Assembly (NCBI GenBank): GCA_019915015.1
Contig: JAHBBC010000002.1
Span: forward strand, 682,001 to 746,000
From: Auriscalpium vulgare
Taxonomy: Eukaryota > Basidiomycota > Agaricomycetes > Russulales > Auriscalpiaceae
Direction: 5' to 3'
DNA: 64,000 bases
The position numbers and the translations under genes were made by a program. The notes beneath the pieces are model-generated. The model ran no database searches. It was not told the origin of the DNA and was given only the letters and a program-made list of their open reading frames with translations. This document shows, piece after piece, positions 12,684 to 25,325 of this stretch; positions within the stretch are counted from its first letter, which is position 1, and every line of letters starts with the position of its first letter.

Positions 12684-14115
12684 ATGTCCGTCAGCATCAA
12701 TGTGCCCCTCGTCGACTACTACGCCGTCCTGGGCCTCGACAATTCAGCAACCGCCGACGATAGTGCGTGCATAGATATGTGCTGACATGGAGAACGACGC
12801 TAACCTGCGATGCGCTTCGCAGTACGAAAGGCATACAAGCAAAAGGTGCTAGAGACGCATCCCGACAAGCTACCGCTCGAGGCGTCCGAGGAGGAAAAGG
12901 CCGAGGCGCAAGAGCGCTTCGCGCACGTCCACGAGGCTTTCCAGACCCTCGGCGATGCCGACGAACGTCGAGTACGCCCCATTCCTCCGCTTCATCCTCT
13001 CCGACATCTCACCACGCGCCCAGGCATACGACATCCACTACCGCGACCTCCCCAACCCCTCCATCAACCTCGCACCTTCCCCCTCCTTTCGCTCCGCGTT
13101 CACCGGGCGGTCCGCGAGCGTGCGCAGCGCCGCGACTGCGGCGACCGCGCGCACGTACCCGACAACGAGCTCCGCGCGCGTGACGGACTGGAAGAGCATC
13201 ACCGACACGCAGCGCCGCCGCATGCGCGAGCGCGACGAGTGGGCACGCAAGTCGGGCGAGCGCTCCGCAGATCGCCGCGCGGATGTCAGCCAGGTCGTGC
13301 CCGCCGCACTGGCGCGGTCGGACAGCACGGCGTCGGGTACGAAGAGCGTGGCGCGGTCGGATAGCACGACGTCGGGTGCGAAGAGCGTAGCGCGGTCGGA
13401 GAGCGCGGCGTCGGGCGCAAAGAGCGTGGCTCGGTCGGACAGCACGGCGTCCGGCGCGAAGAGTATGGCACGGTCGGACAGTACGGCATCAGCAGCGACC
13501 GTCAAACGGGCGAACAGTAGGGCGTCAGCAGCAACCGTCACGCGAGCGAACAGCACGGCGTCGGCGGCTACCGTTGTGCGGGCGGACAGCGCGGCGTCGG
13601 CGTCGGCGGCTACTTTCATGCGGGCAAACAGCACAGCGCCGACGGCCACTATTGTGCGGTCGCATAGCATGGCATCGGCGGGTACCGTCGCGCGGACGGG
13701 CAGCGTGCGTTCACACGCTAGCGCCTTTAGCCACGGCGAGTCCGTATCGGCCGTGAGCATCGCGTCGCGGGAGACGCAGCTCACGTCGCGGGAGACGCAG
13801 CTCACGTCGCGGGAGACGCAGCTCACGTCGCGGGAGACGCGCCTCACGGATTTCTCGCAGGAGATGCAACTTGCCATGCAAGAGGTGCACATATCCCAGG
13901 AGGAGTACGCCGAGATGGTTGACGCCATGCTGGAGGAGCTGTACCGCCTCAGCCCGGAATGGCTCGAGCGCAAGCGGAGGGTGCAGCAGGTGCGTGCTAT
14001 GTCTTGTGTTTGTGTTCAACGCTAATCGCGCATGCGTCTCTGGCAGCTGATAGACTCCCGCGCGCTTGGTCACGTTGCCGCAGACCAGAAGAGCGTCCAG
14101 CTCTCTTCCTCATAG
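12684..14115 (+). CDS. J-domain (DnaJ-like) protein with long low-complexity repeat region
   Basis: Four exons: 12684-12762, 12823-12971, 13024-13989 and 14047-14115, giving 420 aa. Residues 9-80 form a J domain: DYYAVLGLDNSATADDIRKAY, then THPDK carrying the HPD tripeptide needed to stimulate Hsp70, then a helix ending in RRAYDIHYR. The first junction rebuilds the codon ATA in DDIRK, and the second joins RR to AYD, which fixes both introns. Residues of about 200-330 are tandem repeats of roughly 13 aa built on ARSDSTASGAKSV, followed by four copies of the 7-mer SRETQLT at 13765-13848. A charged helical segment ends the protein. No Gly/Phe region or zinc finger is present, so it is a type III J protein; the Hsp70 partner and client are unknown. 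I do not recognise a named orthologue. Confidence 0.85.
13313..13848 (+). repeat. In-frame coding tandem repeats in the J-domain gene
   Basis: About five 39-nt units (13313-13485) encode variants of ARSDSTASGAKSV. They are followed by degenerate 36-45-nt units encoding A(S)ATVxRANS-type repeats up to about 13.71 kb, then four nearly identical 21-nt units (13765-13848) encoding SRETQLT, the last being SRETRLT. All units are multiples of 3, so copy change keeps the frame. Confidence 0.85.
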
Positions 14116-15036
14116 CCTTTCGGTTGGCCTTCATGTCATATCTCCTTTTTCTTCACCCTTTCTATTGCTCAGAACTTATTTGTCCTGCAAACTTGGTCGA
14201 CTCTTGTATCACCATTCATACCAGTCCTTTCTTCTTCCAAGCGCTATCCCTCCCTTCGGTTTGCTTGCTTCTCTTCGCCTCGGTTATTTAGCCATCACTT
14301 TCCCTCGGACAATGCTGACAGTGTACCCATATGTACATAGGTGCTGGCGACGAAAATGTAGGACAGCGCTGGTGTCGCTGGATTTGATGATCGTTTCAAG
14401 TTTGATTGGACACTACTGCCAGGCGGCTAGCTGACATCGGCGTCGACGTCATCTCACAGGCATCACTCTGTTAAGTAACCTCTGGATCAACTCGTCTCGG
14501 GTGGTCGAGTGTGCCTTACAACCTGATTGACAAGGTGCGCGTTTTCGCCGTCGTCTGTCTGGCCGCCCATTAAACCGCGCTCAGAGTGCTTCTCCCAGGG
14601 CAGTTCTGACAGCTGTAGATCCCATCCGTCGGCGGCAAGTCGCCTATCATATCACAATATCGACGCCACCGGCATTTGCAACGCGAAACAGCGAAACAGC
14701 GCGCCGGTGATTATGCGTTGCATAGCTTGGTGAGAAGAGAAGAAGTGCGTGCTACCTATCTCATATATACTCCACTGTGAACATCTGCTGTAGCTGCTGA
14801 AAATGCTTCTTGGACTTGCCATCTGTCATGAGCAAGCAGATCATGGCTGCGCTGGCAACTACTGTCTCTGGAGATGTCTACTACTCGTCTGTCGCTCTCT
14901 TGCTCCGCATCTGTCATGTCCCTGAAAGATTTGTTTACCCTGCACTGCCCTTATTGCTATTTCACGTAACTCATGCTCTTATGTACGAAATACGGTCGCT
15001 CGACACCATCACGCCCACCGTGGTTCCCCCGTAACG
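14116..15036. other. Intergenic region
   Basis: AT-richer sequence with CT-rich 3' flank of the J-domain gene and the upstream region of the lipase gene. I see no gene in it. Confidence 0.6.
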
Positions 15037-16217
15037 ATGTTTCTCAGCGATCTCCTCGCGTCCTCTCTTCTCACCACTTGGCTGACACTCTCAGCACACT
15101 CCTTACCTTCTAGCTCGGCTAAGCGTCAGACATTCCCTACCCTCACTCAATCTCAAATCTCAGTGTTCCGCCCATTCACTTTGTTCGCGAGCGCGGCTTA
15201 CTGCAATCCGTCTGTGACAAGGACGTGGACATGTGGAGGCAAGTGGAGTTCTATGTGCTACACGGCGTGCTGACAGAATTGCTGCTTCCCAGCCAATTGT
15301 GATGCAAACCCCGGTTTCCAGCCGATAGCCTCGGGCGGAAATGACGGGACCATACAATTTTGGTACGTCGGGTTCGACCCGACAATGAACACCGTTATTG
15401 TCGCGCATCAGGGAACGGACTCCAAAAACCTGTGAGTTTGCTCTGGGAGAATTCGTTGGTCATAAGCTCAATGCCATGTCGTAGAATTGCGGATTGGAGC
15501 GACCTCGATTTCCCCATGGAGCACTTGGACGAGACACTTTTTCCTGGGCTTCCAAGCAGTATTCAAGTTCACACAGGCTTCGCCGACGCACATGCGAGGT
15601 GAGCAATCACGGCCATAGCTCATGGTTCACGATCCGCTCACGCGACACAGAACCGCAACACAGATTCTATCCGCAGTACAGACGGTCCTTTCACAACACA
15701 ACACCCAGCAAGTGGTGATAACAGGTCACTCTCTTGGTATGGCCGCTACGCGCACGAAACGCCACAAAATCTATACTAACTACCTGCAGGTGCTGTCCTC
15801 TCACTCTTGGATGCCGTTTACCTTCCCCTTCATCTGCCGTCGACCGTCTCGATCCGCACTGTCGGGTACGGACTGCCACGTGTCGGCAATAAGGACTTTG
15901 CCAACTATGTCGATGTGCATGTCTCTTTGACGCACATCACCAACAAGCACGATCCATTCCCGGTCTTGCCATTCCAGTTCCTAGGTTTCCGACACCCGTC
16001 GGGTGAGGTACATATTGGCCAGAACAACAACTGGGTTCAGTGCCCAGGTACGTTTTGGATGTTCTGGGGGTCTGTCAGTGCAACTGACCCGAGTAAAGGG
16101 CAGGAGAATGGTTCAACGGAGTGCATAGATGGCGCAGTGCCCGAGTTTTACGACGGAACCGCTGAGGACCATGAAGGACCTTACGACGGCATCATAATGG
16201 GACTTGGGGAGTGCTGA
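15037..16217 (+). CDS. Secreted class 3 (fungal-type) lipase
   Basis: Six exons: 15037-15238, 15293-15431, 15485-15598, 15651-15736, 15790-16047 and 16099-16217, giving 305 aa. The N-terminus is a signal peptide (MFLSDLLASSLLTTWLTLSA). The core shows the lipase_3 layout: WTCGANCDANPGF with two cysteines, VIVAHQGTD before the oxyanion loop, the nucleophile elbow GHSLGAVLSLLDA with catalytic Ser, then YGLPRVGNKDFANYVD and NKHDPFPVLP supplying the Asp and GEVHIG with the conserved His. It probably hydrolyses triacylglycerol or related esters outside the cell. The first intron (15239-15292) has a GC donor (GCAAGT); only this choice gives the conserved CGANC junction. The last intron is 51 nt and in frame, so its retention would not stop translation. 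Confidence 0.92.
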
Positions 16218-16443
16218 CTTATAAGCTGTATGCATGTATAACAGTAGATATTGGCAGACCAGTTGTGTCGTTCGGACTCACTGTTTGATAAGATCTCTCT
16301 ACGCGTATCTCGGATAAGATTAGTAGGATCGGACGCCGAATCACTCCTTCCTTCCCATTGAACACTCTCATAGTGACAGCAATGCCATCTTCTCTTGCTG
16401 CTACCCATCGACTTCGGACCGCTCAGTGCGTTGTACGTCTGCA

Positions 16444-18179
16444 ATGGTCAACCTTCTGCGCTGCTGCAGCCCAGTTCTACTACGACGGCCGTGGCTCTCA
16501 CTCCAAGCTAGGACAACCCCGCTTTGGCCTTACACGAGCCAGCTCGGACGACCTTCGACTCTCAGGAAACATCCGTTGGCTTATGCATCGCTGGGCACAT
16601 ATGCGAAGGTAGCGAAGGTTACGAAGGTGGCGGACAGCATGCGGCCGCCAGGCATGGTGAGGACTGCCTATATGATCGTCGTGCGTGATTCTGCGTCATA
16701 TCAGAGCGGCTGACGACTCAATAAGTATTTTGTTTTGCTACTGCGTGCAGCTCGTTTTTGGCAGCATGGGCGCAGTATCATATTGTGCCGTCTGGTCGAC
16801 GAACGAAGTCACCTTATTTCACCGTTGCGTGCTCGGAATAATAAAGGACAGGCCGGAGCTCAATGGCCAGTTGCTGGATGATCAAGATGGAGTCCTCGCG
16901 GTAGCAAGGGGCACAAGGATAACAGTAAGTGCTCTTGCGTTGTCGTCCTTGTCCTCTGTTCAGATTACGTCGCAAGGTCGTCGATGGAATTTCCCACTTG
17001 TTGTCGGCAACAACTGCTAAGGTTCTTCCAGCTCTGGGGATAATGGCCGTAGCCAAAGTCTCTGCGTCTTTGGAGCAGCTCTTTTCTGACTACTACATGA
17101 TGCCTGACGGGCGGAGAATGACTTGGCACATCTGCACAGTAAATACACTTCTCTGGGCCTGCTGGCGCCTGCGGAGTGTGTCGCGCCTCCCATCGTGGTT
17201 TCTGTACGGGTTCCATAATCCGATGTCGACACGGAATGTGACATTGTTTACAAGCATCTTCTTGTGCGTTCTAATTCACCGCTATTGCCACGCCATATAC
17301 TAACAGGTTCGGGAATCTTTCCTCAGTTACACATCATTGCCGCATCTCATCGCATGCAACTTGGCGCTTCTGATACTCGGTATGACCGAACCTATCTGGT
17401 CAAGTGAAATACATCGTTGATTATGCCGACAGGGCAAGCAACGGCCGACTGGATGCAACAGGAGCAGAGGCAAATTCCTGGTCCCGTCAGTTACGAGTCT
17501 ACGCCCAAGTATCACTTTTTGTTTTTCTGCACTGCAGGTAAGTTACATGGGCCCTGAAAATTTATTCCCCACCTTACAACCGAGTTCGGAAGCTGGCACT
17601 ATTTCCGCCGCCACATCCACTATTGCCTTTAGAACCTTTGGCTACCGGCAACTTCTTGCGAACATCTCTGTGGCGCCGATAGTCGGCTCCCTCTCCGCTC
17701 GTTCCGTCGTCAATCGATTGAGAACATTCTTCACTCCGATTTACTCAAGGCCACAACTGACGGAGATGCCCGCCCCCGTTACATATGGGGCTTCCGGTCT
17801 AGCATACGCTCTGGCAACTGTGTCTGCCCTCAGCCCGCACACTCATATATCAGTCAACGGGAACAACATCCCGGTGACCGCTCTGCAATGGGGACTGGGC
17901 GTGGCGTTGCTCGCCGATGTCGCCGGGGCGTTGGCCGGCTGGCGGTACGCACCTTTCTTTATACTAAGGCTGGGTCTGATACTCTCTATTTTGTCACAAC
18001 GTAGTCGATTGGACCACTGGGCGCATCTCGGTGGTGCTGCCTTTGGAGCGCTGTACTACTCTTATGGCATGCAGCGCTGGGTCGAGAAGAGGGGTGCAGA
18101 TTGGACAGAAGAAACGGACGAGAGACTGAAAGACATGATAGCAGCTGGCAAAGCTGAGATTGACTCTGGAAACAAGTGA
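16444..18179 (+). CDS. Rhomboid-family intramembrane serine protease, probably mitochondrial (rhomboid 1)
   Basis: Model: 16444-16680, 16751-16924, 17022-17263, 17327-17379, 17433-17537, 17593-17944 and 18005-18179 (about 445 aa). The start ATG opens an Arg-rich, acid-poor N-terminus (MVNLLRCCSPVLLRRPW), typical of a mitochondrial presequence. Transmembrane segments follow, then the catalytic motif YGASGLAYAL (Ser nucleophile) and DHWAHLGGAAFGALYY (catalytic His). Family knowledge: mitochondrial rhomboids (Pcp1/PARL) cut inner-membrane proteins. Intron positions and phases in the second half match rhomboid 2 at 58.7-60.4 kb, including an identical 53-nt exon. The least certain part is the third exon: an alternative acceptor at 16963 would add residues that align with rhomboid 2 but is out of phase with the exon before. 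Confidence 0.82.
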
Positions 18180-18553
18180 CGCCGATGGTGAACCCTTAGT
18201 TGCCAATTGCGATGCTGCAGCCAATGGACATCACGGTTTCAGTTGAGTTGCGCAGATTCCTGGATACGAACCAATGCTAGACGAAGGAAGCCCGCCATGT
18301 ACTAGTAACAGGGTAGATGAATGTTTCCCGCGTCCGGTGCCCAATTGTTCTCGCGTGTCTCCGACGCCTGACGGTGAGTGGATCACCCACTTGGCTAAGC
18401 TACACATCACCACATATCCTCCGGGTCTTTCACTGGGATAAGATGGAGTACAGCTGATTCTAAATCATTATTTCGCTGTCATTAGGAGGGACAGCTACCG
18501 GTACCCCCCAGACGACATTATACAATGATATCGTAGCATCTGTTCGGCAGGTC
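18180..18553. other. Convergent 3' intergenic region
   Basis: Between the stops of rhomboid 1 (plus) and the Yvc1-like gene (minus). No coding signal seen. Confidence 0.6.
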
Positions 18554-21500
18554 TCACCGCGAGTCTAAGCTCTTTGCAATCTCGGACAACAGCTCCTCCA
18601 TCCGCCGCATCCGCTTATCCAGTCCATCGAGTTTCCGCGCCCAATGCAGTGCGCCCAGCGTCGACTCCTTCTCCTCCGTCTGCTCCAGCGTCTCGATCTC
18701 TCCGACCGAGCGGCTGTCCGAGCTCTCCGCCAGCGTGCGGCGCCCCGGCGATTCGCCCGTCGGGAACTTGCGCAGCGGGCTCGCCGACAGCCCCAGTTGT
18801 GACCCGGGTGACTGCTGCTGCTGTTGTTGCTGCTGCTGAAAGTCCGACCCAGGCCTCTTCATCGTCGACAGCCTCCGGCGGGAGGCGGGGCCGTAGCTGA
18901 CCGCGTCACGCGTGCCCGTCTGCGGGTGGTCCTCCTCGGGGATGACGTTGTCGTCGACGACGAGCGGTTGAAAGATCTGCGCGAGCGGACTGAACGCCTG
19001 TGCGGCCTCGTTTGCGCCGCGGTTGAGAATCGACGTGACGCGATGCCGCGCGGGCCCCGGCTGCGCGCCGTTCGCCGGCTCGTCTTTCTGTGGCTGGGGT
19101 TGAGCGGTGGGCAGCGGGCGATTCATGGTAGGCCGGAAGCCGCTGGCGCTGGCGCGGCGCTGCTGCGAGACGGAGATGGAGCGCTGGCGGCCGATGGGAG
19201 GTGCCACCCCACTGTCCTCAGTGTCAAGCGCGCTGCCGAGCTCGTCCTCAAGGTCGAATATCTGGCAGAGGAAATGTAAACGGGCTGTCCGCGACGAATA
19301 TTGTTCAACCTACAGCGTCGATGTCTGCCCCTCCGCCAGTCAGACCTTCGAAGAAAGCTAGCGACAACACATATTAGCAAATGACGAAGGCAATGTGACA
19401 TAGAACTTACTCAGCCTCTTGAATTGCCGAGGCAGTGTATCGAAGAACCTCTCTGTACCAGCTGCCAAAGTTTCCCCGACTCCTCTCGTTCCAGCCTTCT
19501 TCGCTGCACGCTCATAGAAGGCGATGGTTATCAATATTGGAAAGTTCGTAAGTCTGGCGCATTGTCAATGACACTATTGATGCAGTGACGCGCATACTTA
19601 CCTGATCATGAATACGTTCACCTGAATGGATATTGTTAGTATGTGTATGTTTCTGTTTTTAGACGGAATTCGCTGACTTTATGGAACCAACGCGGCGACA
19701 GGATGTAGCTAGCGGGAAGCATAAACCAGAGCGCAAACAAATTCACGGGCGGCTGGTACGAGAACAGTGAATCTGCCTTCACTCTAGGGGCAAGGATGAG
19801 CTGTCGGTCCAATGCGGACATGCCTGGTGGACGCACCCTTCTATGGTAGACACTGCACGCCTGAACATGGCCTATGAAATAATAAATCTCTGCAGCCCGT
19901 GGAAGTCATCAGGCGTTTACCTCTGCAGCCGCATCCTCACTGATCGTGGAAAACGTGTGTGAAAGGATCTAAAGGTGGGTCAATATCGAAGAGGATTCCC
20001 GCGCCAGTCCCAGAAGATACGCACAGACACGAGAACTGCAACTCGTTAGCACACACACAAGGAAGAGTAAAATGACTGTCGTTACCTGTTAGTAGCAGAG
20101 TGTTGCTGAGACAGGCGTATGTCACCATCAGAAAAGGCCCAAAGAACGGACTAAATCCCGCTGGTAGCTTGCTTCAGAGGTCGTTTGAAATTGAGGACGG
20201 ACATCTACGCACCAGCTTTCTCGAAACCACTAGCATCGAGCCCAAACCATATATCGAGCATCCACCATGCTATCTGACTTCAATAAATGCGTGAGCGTAA
20301 ACAAGAGTACACGCTGAGAAGCTACACACCTAACGGAGTAACTAGGGCGAGGAAAAACGGATGAGTGCTGTTGATGGAGGTGCGCGAACCAGATCTCACG
20401 TACCCAGCCTCGTTCCTGCTCAGACTACGACGAGGTGCTCAGCTCATCTAGCTATAGAAGCGAGGAAGATAAAGAGACCCACGTCCAGAGCGCATACAAA
20501 AACCCGCAAAAGCAGAAGGCCGCAATGAGCATCAGTGCGGCAAACTGCACTATCATTGCGCGCAATGACAACACCATCAGGTTGTTTTTGAGCGTGACAA
20601 ATGCTAGGCTAGAAAGAATGAGTGAGAACCTTGAGATATTCACTGTAAGTTGGACGAACCGAGGAAAGAGGAGGCAGGCGATGAGGGCGAGACAATCGAC
20701 GCCGACTGTTCTTGCCCAAGCACCTTAAGTTATGTGCTCAGCATGTCATAACCTTACTATGTGATGAGAGGAAGACTGACTTGGATGAAATATGCCGTAT
20801 AGGCGGAGAATTGCGTACGAGCAGTAAATAGTCACTGACCGAGCGCGGTGGTGATTATAACGCCAAGCCCAAAGACCTCAAAAGAGTCATACCGAAAGCC
20901 AGATCAAACCCATTCTGCCAGACGTATCAGAATTAGATGGCGCCCAATGAAGGTAGAACGTACCCATGTTCCCGTAACGTATACTGTAGGGCCTAGTCAG
21001 TGACGAAGTGTCAACTCATAGAAAGTAGAGAAGCGAGCCTTTGACGCCGTGTTCTTGCAAGGCCGCGACCTTCTCAAGCGAGAAACCGAGGGCGAAAACC
21101 ATGAAGAGCACCTCCCATGTATTGAGGCGGTCGATTTCGTTTAGTTCGATGGCAATCACGAAGAAGATAAACAGAACTAGAAAGCTGTCGCGACCCGTTA
21201 CTACGCGTGCAATGCATGAGGCGCACGACACATACTTGAAATACTCTAAGACGGAACGGATAGCCGGGACCTTAAGTCTGTCCAGAGGTCAGTGGCACGC
21301 TTCGATACGTTGAATGGGAAACTGACCGATAGTGATCAAGCAGCGGAGCCTTATGGGGGTTGTAAAAATGGATGGGATTGCGCTTGTAGGTCTAAGGAAA
21401 CAATGTCTAGGACGAGCTCCTGCTACGTTCGGACAGGACGTACATCTGACAGGAACGAGTGGCTGCTATCCGCTTGGTAGACACATTTGCCGCTGCCGAA

Positions 21501-22302
21501 GCTATGTTATCAGGGTCCCTTCGAACGAGGGAAGACAGCCGACCTCCAGATCGCGTCGATGACCTTCTGACATGGCGTACTTTTGATGAAACGCTTTGCC
21601 TTGCTGATAATGGCCATCTCAATTGCGTTGCCGAGTCTCTCTTCGAGGTCATCGTAGTCCTCGCGCGCTTGTGCAATGACGTCAGGGTCTGCCCCAGATA
21701 GAACGGGCCAGCTAGTCGTCGCAGCAAGCGCGAGATCGAGCATATTGTCGGCGTATTCGCGCAAGGTGCGAATGGCGAGGATTTCGCAGAGGTGGGCGCG
21801 AGTGCGAGACAGGCCGGAGGTGGTCAGGTTTTGGTCGCGTACGAAATGGACGCGGTTGATAAGCAGGCAGAAGACGATGGACATATTGCCGGCGCGCTGG
21901 AGAGCAATGTACTTGTCTGCGAGAGGCCGCACGAGGGTGTACGTCAAGTCAGGTGCGGTGAGCTGCTCAGAAGATCAGTTGTGGGAATGGTGCAGCGATA
22001 AAAGGGTACGAACGGCCTCATAGCTCAAAGAAGTGTCTACATACGGTCGTCAGCGAGATATTCTGCGCCAAGCCGTATCCACACACCTATGAAATGCTGT
22101 GATGGTCCTGCGCGGTCAGAACGGACGCACACATGAGCGTGGGGAACGGCTTCACCGTGACATCCTGTGGGAAGGATGAGCGTAAGAACGGGGCCGAGTC
22201 GCAGATGCTCACCGAGCGTATCATGTGGATTATGGGGTAGACGGGGACATTCTCGATGTCGTCCTGGCGCAGCGGCTGGTGTTCGCGCTGTGCACTTGAC
22301 AT
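18554..22302 (-). CDS. YVC1: Yvc1-like vacuolar TRP-type cation channel
   Basis: Multi-exon gene with many short exons. The N-terminal cytosolic part (start ATG at 22302, MSSAQREHQPLRQ) includes a helical region with TRAHLCEILAIRTLREYA and NAIEMAIISKAKRFIKS, the signature region of fungal Yvc1 proteins. The central part (about 21.3-19.4 kb, minus) is a series of hydrophobic exons giving six to eight membrane segments, for example FLVLFIFFVIAIELNEI and VNLFALWFMLPASYIL. The 217-aa C-terminal exon (19207-18554) is cytosolic, Ser/Pro-rich, has a run of nine Gln and ends in a short coiled coil (DKRMRRMEELLSEIAKSL). Yvc1 releases vacuolar Ca2+ under osmotic stress in yeast. Its start is 171 bp from the start of the divergent APSES gene. 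Exon limits in the membrane region are not fixed. Confidence 0.8.
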
Positions 22303-22473
22303 TGTGGAGGGCTATCGCATGTCGGTGACGGCGAGCGGCGGCCAGACGCGACAGACGCCACCACACGCGTTGTGCTTTCGTTCTCCGCTGCGCGTCACGG
22401 TCGTCGTTCGCGCCCGGCGCTCCCGGCCTCCACGCGTGGCAGCCCCCCCTCCCTTGTACCGCTCACAGACGCC
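22303..22473. promoter_or_regulatory. Short divergent promoter between YVC1-like and MBP1-like genes
   Basis: Only 171 bp separate two outward-facing ATG codons, so the core promoters must overlap or share elements. It contains GC-rich blocks and a C tract (CCCCCCCTCCC) just before the MBP1-like ATG; no clear TATA box. Confidence 0.5.
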
Positions 22474-25325
22474 ATGCAGCCCGCTGCCCGCGCGCTGCCT
22501 CCCCAGCCGCAGCAAGTCAAGATATACAATGCGGTCTACTCGTCGGTCCAGGTGCGTGTCTTCCGCTTTGCTTCGCTCGACGGCTAAACCACGCGCGCGT
22601 CGCCATAGGTTTACGAGTGCATGGTCCGCGGTATCGCGGTCATGAGGCGTCGGGCAGACTCGTATGTCAATGCGACCCAGATTCTGAAGGTCGCCGGCGT
22701 GGACAAGGGCCGCAGGACCAAGATCTTGGAGAAGGAAATCCTCCCTGGTAAGCATGAGATCGTGCAGGGCGGCTATGGGAAGTATCAAGGCACATGGTGA
22801 GTCGCTCATTCGTGGCACTCTCTGTTCCACCGACTTATAGCTCTCATGCCTCCGAAGGATACCCCTCGAACGCGGACGCGACATCGCGCTTCAATACGGC
22901 GTGTCGCATCTGCTCTCTCCGCTGTTCGACTTCGTCCCGAGCCAGAGCACGCTCGGAGGTCTACCACCCAATATGACAAATGTTGGAGGTACCGCCTCTC
23001 CCTACTATGCACCCGCGTTATACGCGTCTTACGTGCCGGGATACCCAGCGAACTATCTCCCTTCCGCTCTTCCATCCGCCCCGATAATGCCTGGCTCTGC
23101 CTTGCGTCTGCTAAACCAGGGTCGCGCACAGGGCCTCTTCACTCCATCTACGTCCTTGAACCAAGGCATTCACTATGCCCCCGCATCTTACCCTGGCTCG
23201 CCCGCACCGAACGCGCCTGGCGTTTCACCAACTCCGCCACCAGCCCATCAATTGAAGCGTACGAGGTCCGACATGGAAGGAGAAGCCTCCGGACAGCACG
23301 ACACTCTTCATACGTTACTCTCGTCCCAAGCCTCGGGCTCGCACCTATCTGCACTGGCCGCTTCTCCCGACATCCGTGTTTCCGACGTCGCGCGGCCGTC
23401 ATCCGCCGCACCCGCGCTACACGGCAATGGCGCCGAGAATCCTTCACCTTCTAAACGCGCCCGCACGGAGCCACCTCTCGCTGGGCAAGTTGCGGGGCTT
23501 CCCCACCAACACCCAAGTTCACAGGCGCGCCCACCATCTCAAGCGGGATCACGCAGGGGGACCGCGACTCCACAGCCAGTGAATGGACTCGCGCGTGCAG
23601 ACAGTGCCGATATCAACGCGCAGGCGAACGGTGCCCACGATACTGGCGACCATAAAACGCGTTTCGCATCAAAGCCTTTCGTTCCAAGACACATGGACCC
23701 GTCTGCGCCACTCAAAGACCACCGACGCGCCACAATTACCACGACCATCGTCCAGCGGGACGACCCAAACGCTGTCTTGGATTTTCTACGCGAAATACCG
23801 CCAGACCCGCCAGGTTCCCCACCAAATGTGGACATCGTGCTAGACGAGCTGGGCCACACGGCTCTCCACATCGCTGCTAGCCTCGGGAGGCTCAAGATCG
23901 TCGAGGCGCTCATTGCCAGCGGGGCAGACATCCACCGCGGGAACTACAATGGCGAAACTCCGCTCATTCGCGCTGGTCTACTTACGAACAACTTTGATCA
24001 ACAGTCCTTCGGTGATTTGGTTGCGTTGCTGCATTCATCCATTAGGACACTTGACACTGCGCGCAAATCCGTTTTGCACCATGTTGTTGCGCTTGCGGGC
24101 GTGCGCAATCGTGCTATCGTTGCATTCTACTATCTGGAGCAGGTCCTCCTGTGGATTGCGAAGAAGCAGGATGGCGACTTCAAGTCGATCGTCGATCTCC
24201 AGGACGAGCACGGCGACACGTCGCTGAACATTGCAGCGCGTGTGGGCAATCGGAGCTTGGTTCGGTCATTGTTGGACGTTGGTGCGAACCGGATACTACC
24301 CAACAAGCTGGGACTGCGGCCAGGCGACTTCGGAGTAGAGAACGAGGTTTGTTCTGTCTCAACGACCAAATCTATGCGTCACATTGAGTCGCCTTGTTTG
24401 GCTTGTACAGGAGCTCGGCGGAGGTCCTCGCGTGGAAGACATCATAGCGTCACTACGAGCAGGCCCTTCCGCGCCTATTCAAAAGAGCCAGGACGTCATT
24501 GCCGGCAAGTCCTCATTTCTGCCCGTCTGCCTCTCACAATCTGACTCACCTTGCAGACATGACCTCCATCATCCAGGGCCTAAGCGCCGAATTCTCCGCT
24601 GAAGTCAAAGTGAAGCAAGACTCGCTCGATGTCACCCAGGCGCACCTGCGCGCTGCGACACGCGAGCTCTCCGAGCAGCGCAAGCAGATCCAGATCTGGC
24701 AGGCCAAGTGCGCGGAGTACGACCAGGTGAACCAGCGCATCCGCAACCTAGAGCGCGCGCTCGTCGACGAGGACAAGTTCGACTGGACGGGCCGCACGGA
24801 GCTCGACGGCGGCGATGCGCGCACGACCGCGGGGCCTGGGTTCGCATGGCGCGGGCAGGCGTCAACGATGTCCGGGCTCGGCGGGCTCGTGGATGTCTCG
24901 TTCAACCTCGACGCTGAGCCGACGATCCCGATGTCCGACTCGCCTGCGAGCTTGATCAGGTTGCGCAGGCTGAAGACTTGGCACGTCAGGATGGAGAAGC
25001 TCGTGGAGGAGCGCTTGAAGAACTTGCAGGGCGCGAGTGCGGAGAGGGAGTTTCAGTGCAAGAAGATTGTGGCGCTATGCACCGGGGTGCCGATTGACAA
25101 GGTGGAAGAGGTGTGTAGACTCCTGTCGGATCCCTGTTCGTGTTGGTAACTGACAGTTGCGCAGATGCTGGACGACCTCGTCATCGCTGTCGAGAGTGAG
25201 ACTCAAATAGTAGATATCGGCCGTGTATCGGGTTTCATGCAAAAGGTAAAGCTGCGTACGTCCTCCCCGGTCGACCTTCACTGACTCAATTGCCCGGCGT
25301 CCAGGTGCGGGACGGCGTAATTTGA
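22474..25325 (+). CDS. MBP1: APSES-ankyrin transcription factor, DNA-binding subunit of MBF/SBF (Mbp1/Swi4/Res type)
   Basis: Seven exons: 22474-22551, 22609-22796, 22858-24346, 24411-24504, 24557-25110, 25165-25245 and 25305-25325; 2505 nt, 834 aa. Residues of about 15-110 are the KilA-N/APSES DNA-binding domain: [40 protein letters not shown] and [20 protein letters not shown] long Ser/Pro-rich linker carries basic patches ([16 protein letters not shown]) that could be nuclear localisation signals. Ankyrin repeats follow ([38 protein letters not shown]), then a C-terminal coiled coil for pairing with a Swi6-type partner. The factor is expected to drive G1/S genes. The intron at 24505-24556 has a GC donor (GCAAGT); only that donor keeps the frame into ADMTS. 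Confidence 0.93.

Noticed and set aside
15366..15380. GGGTTCGACCC resembling a tRNA B box
   Set aside because: It lies inside a conserved lipase exon, and no matching A box or cloverleaf is present.
22846..23454. 202-codon plus-strand frame overlapping the APSES gene
   Set aside because: Shadow of the MBP1-like coding exon in another frame, Arg/Ser-rich.
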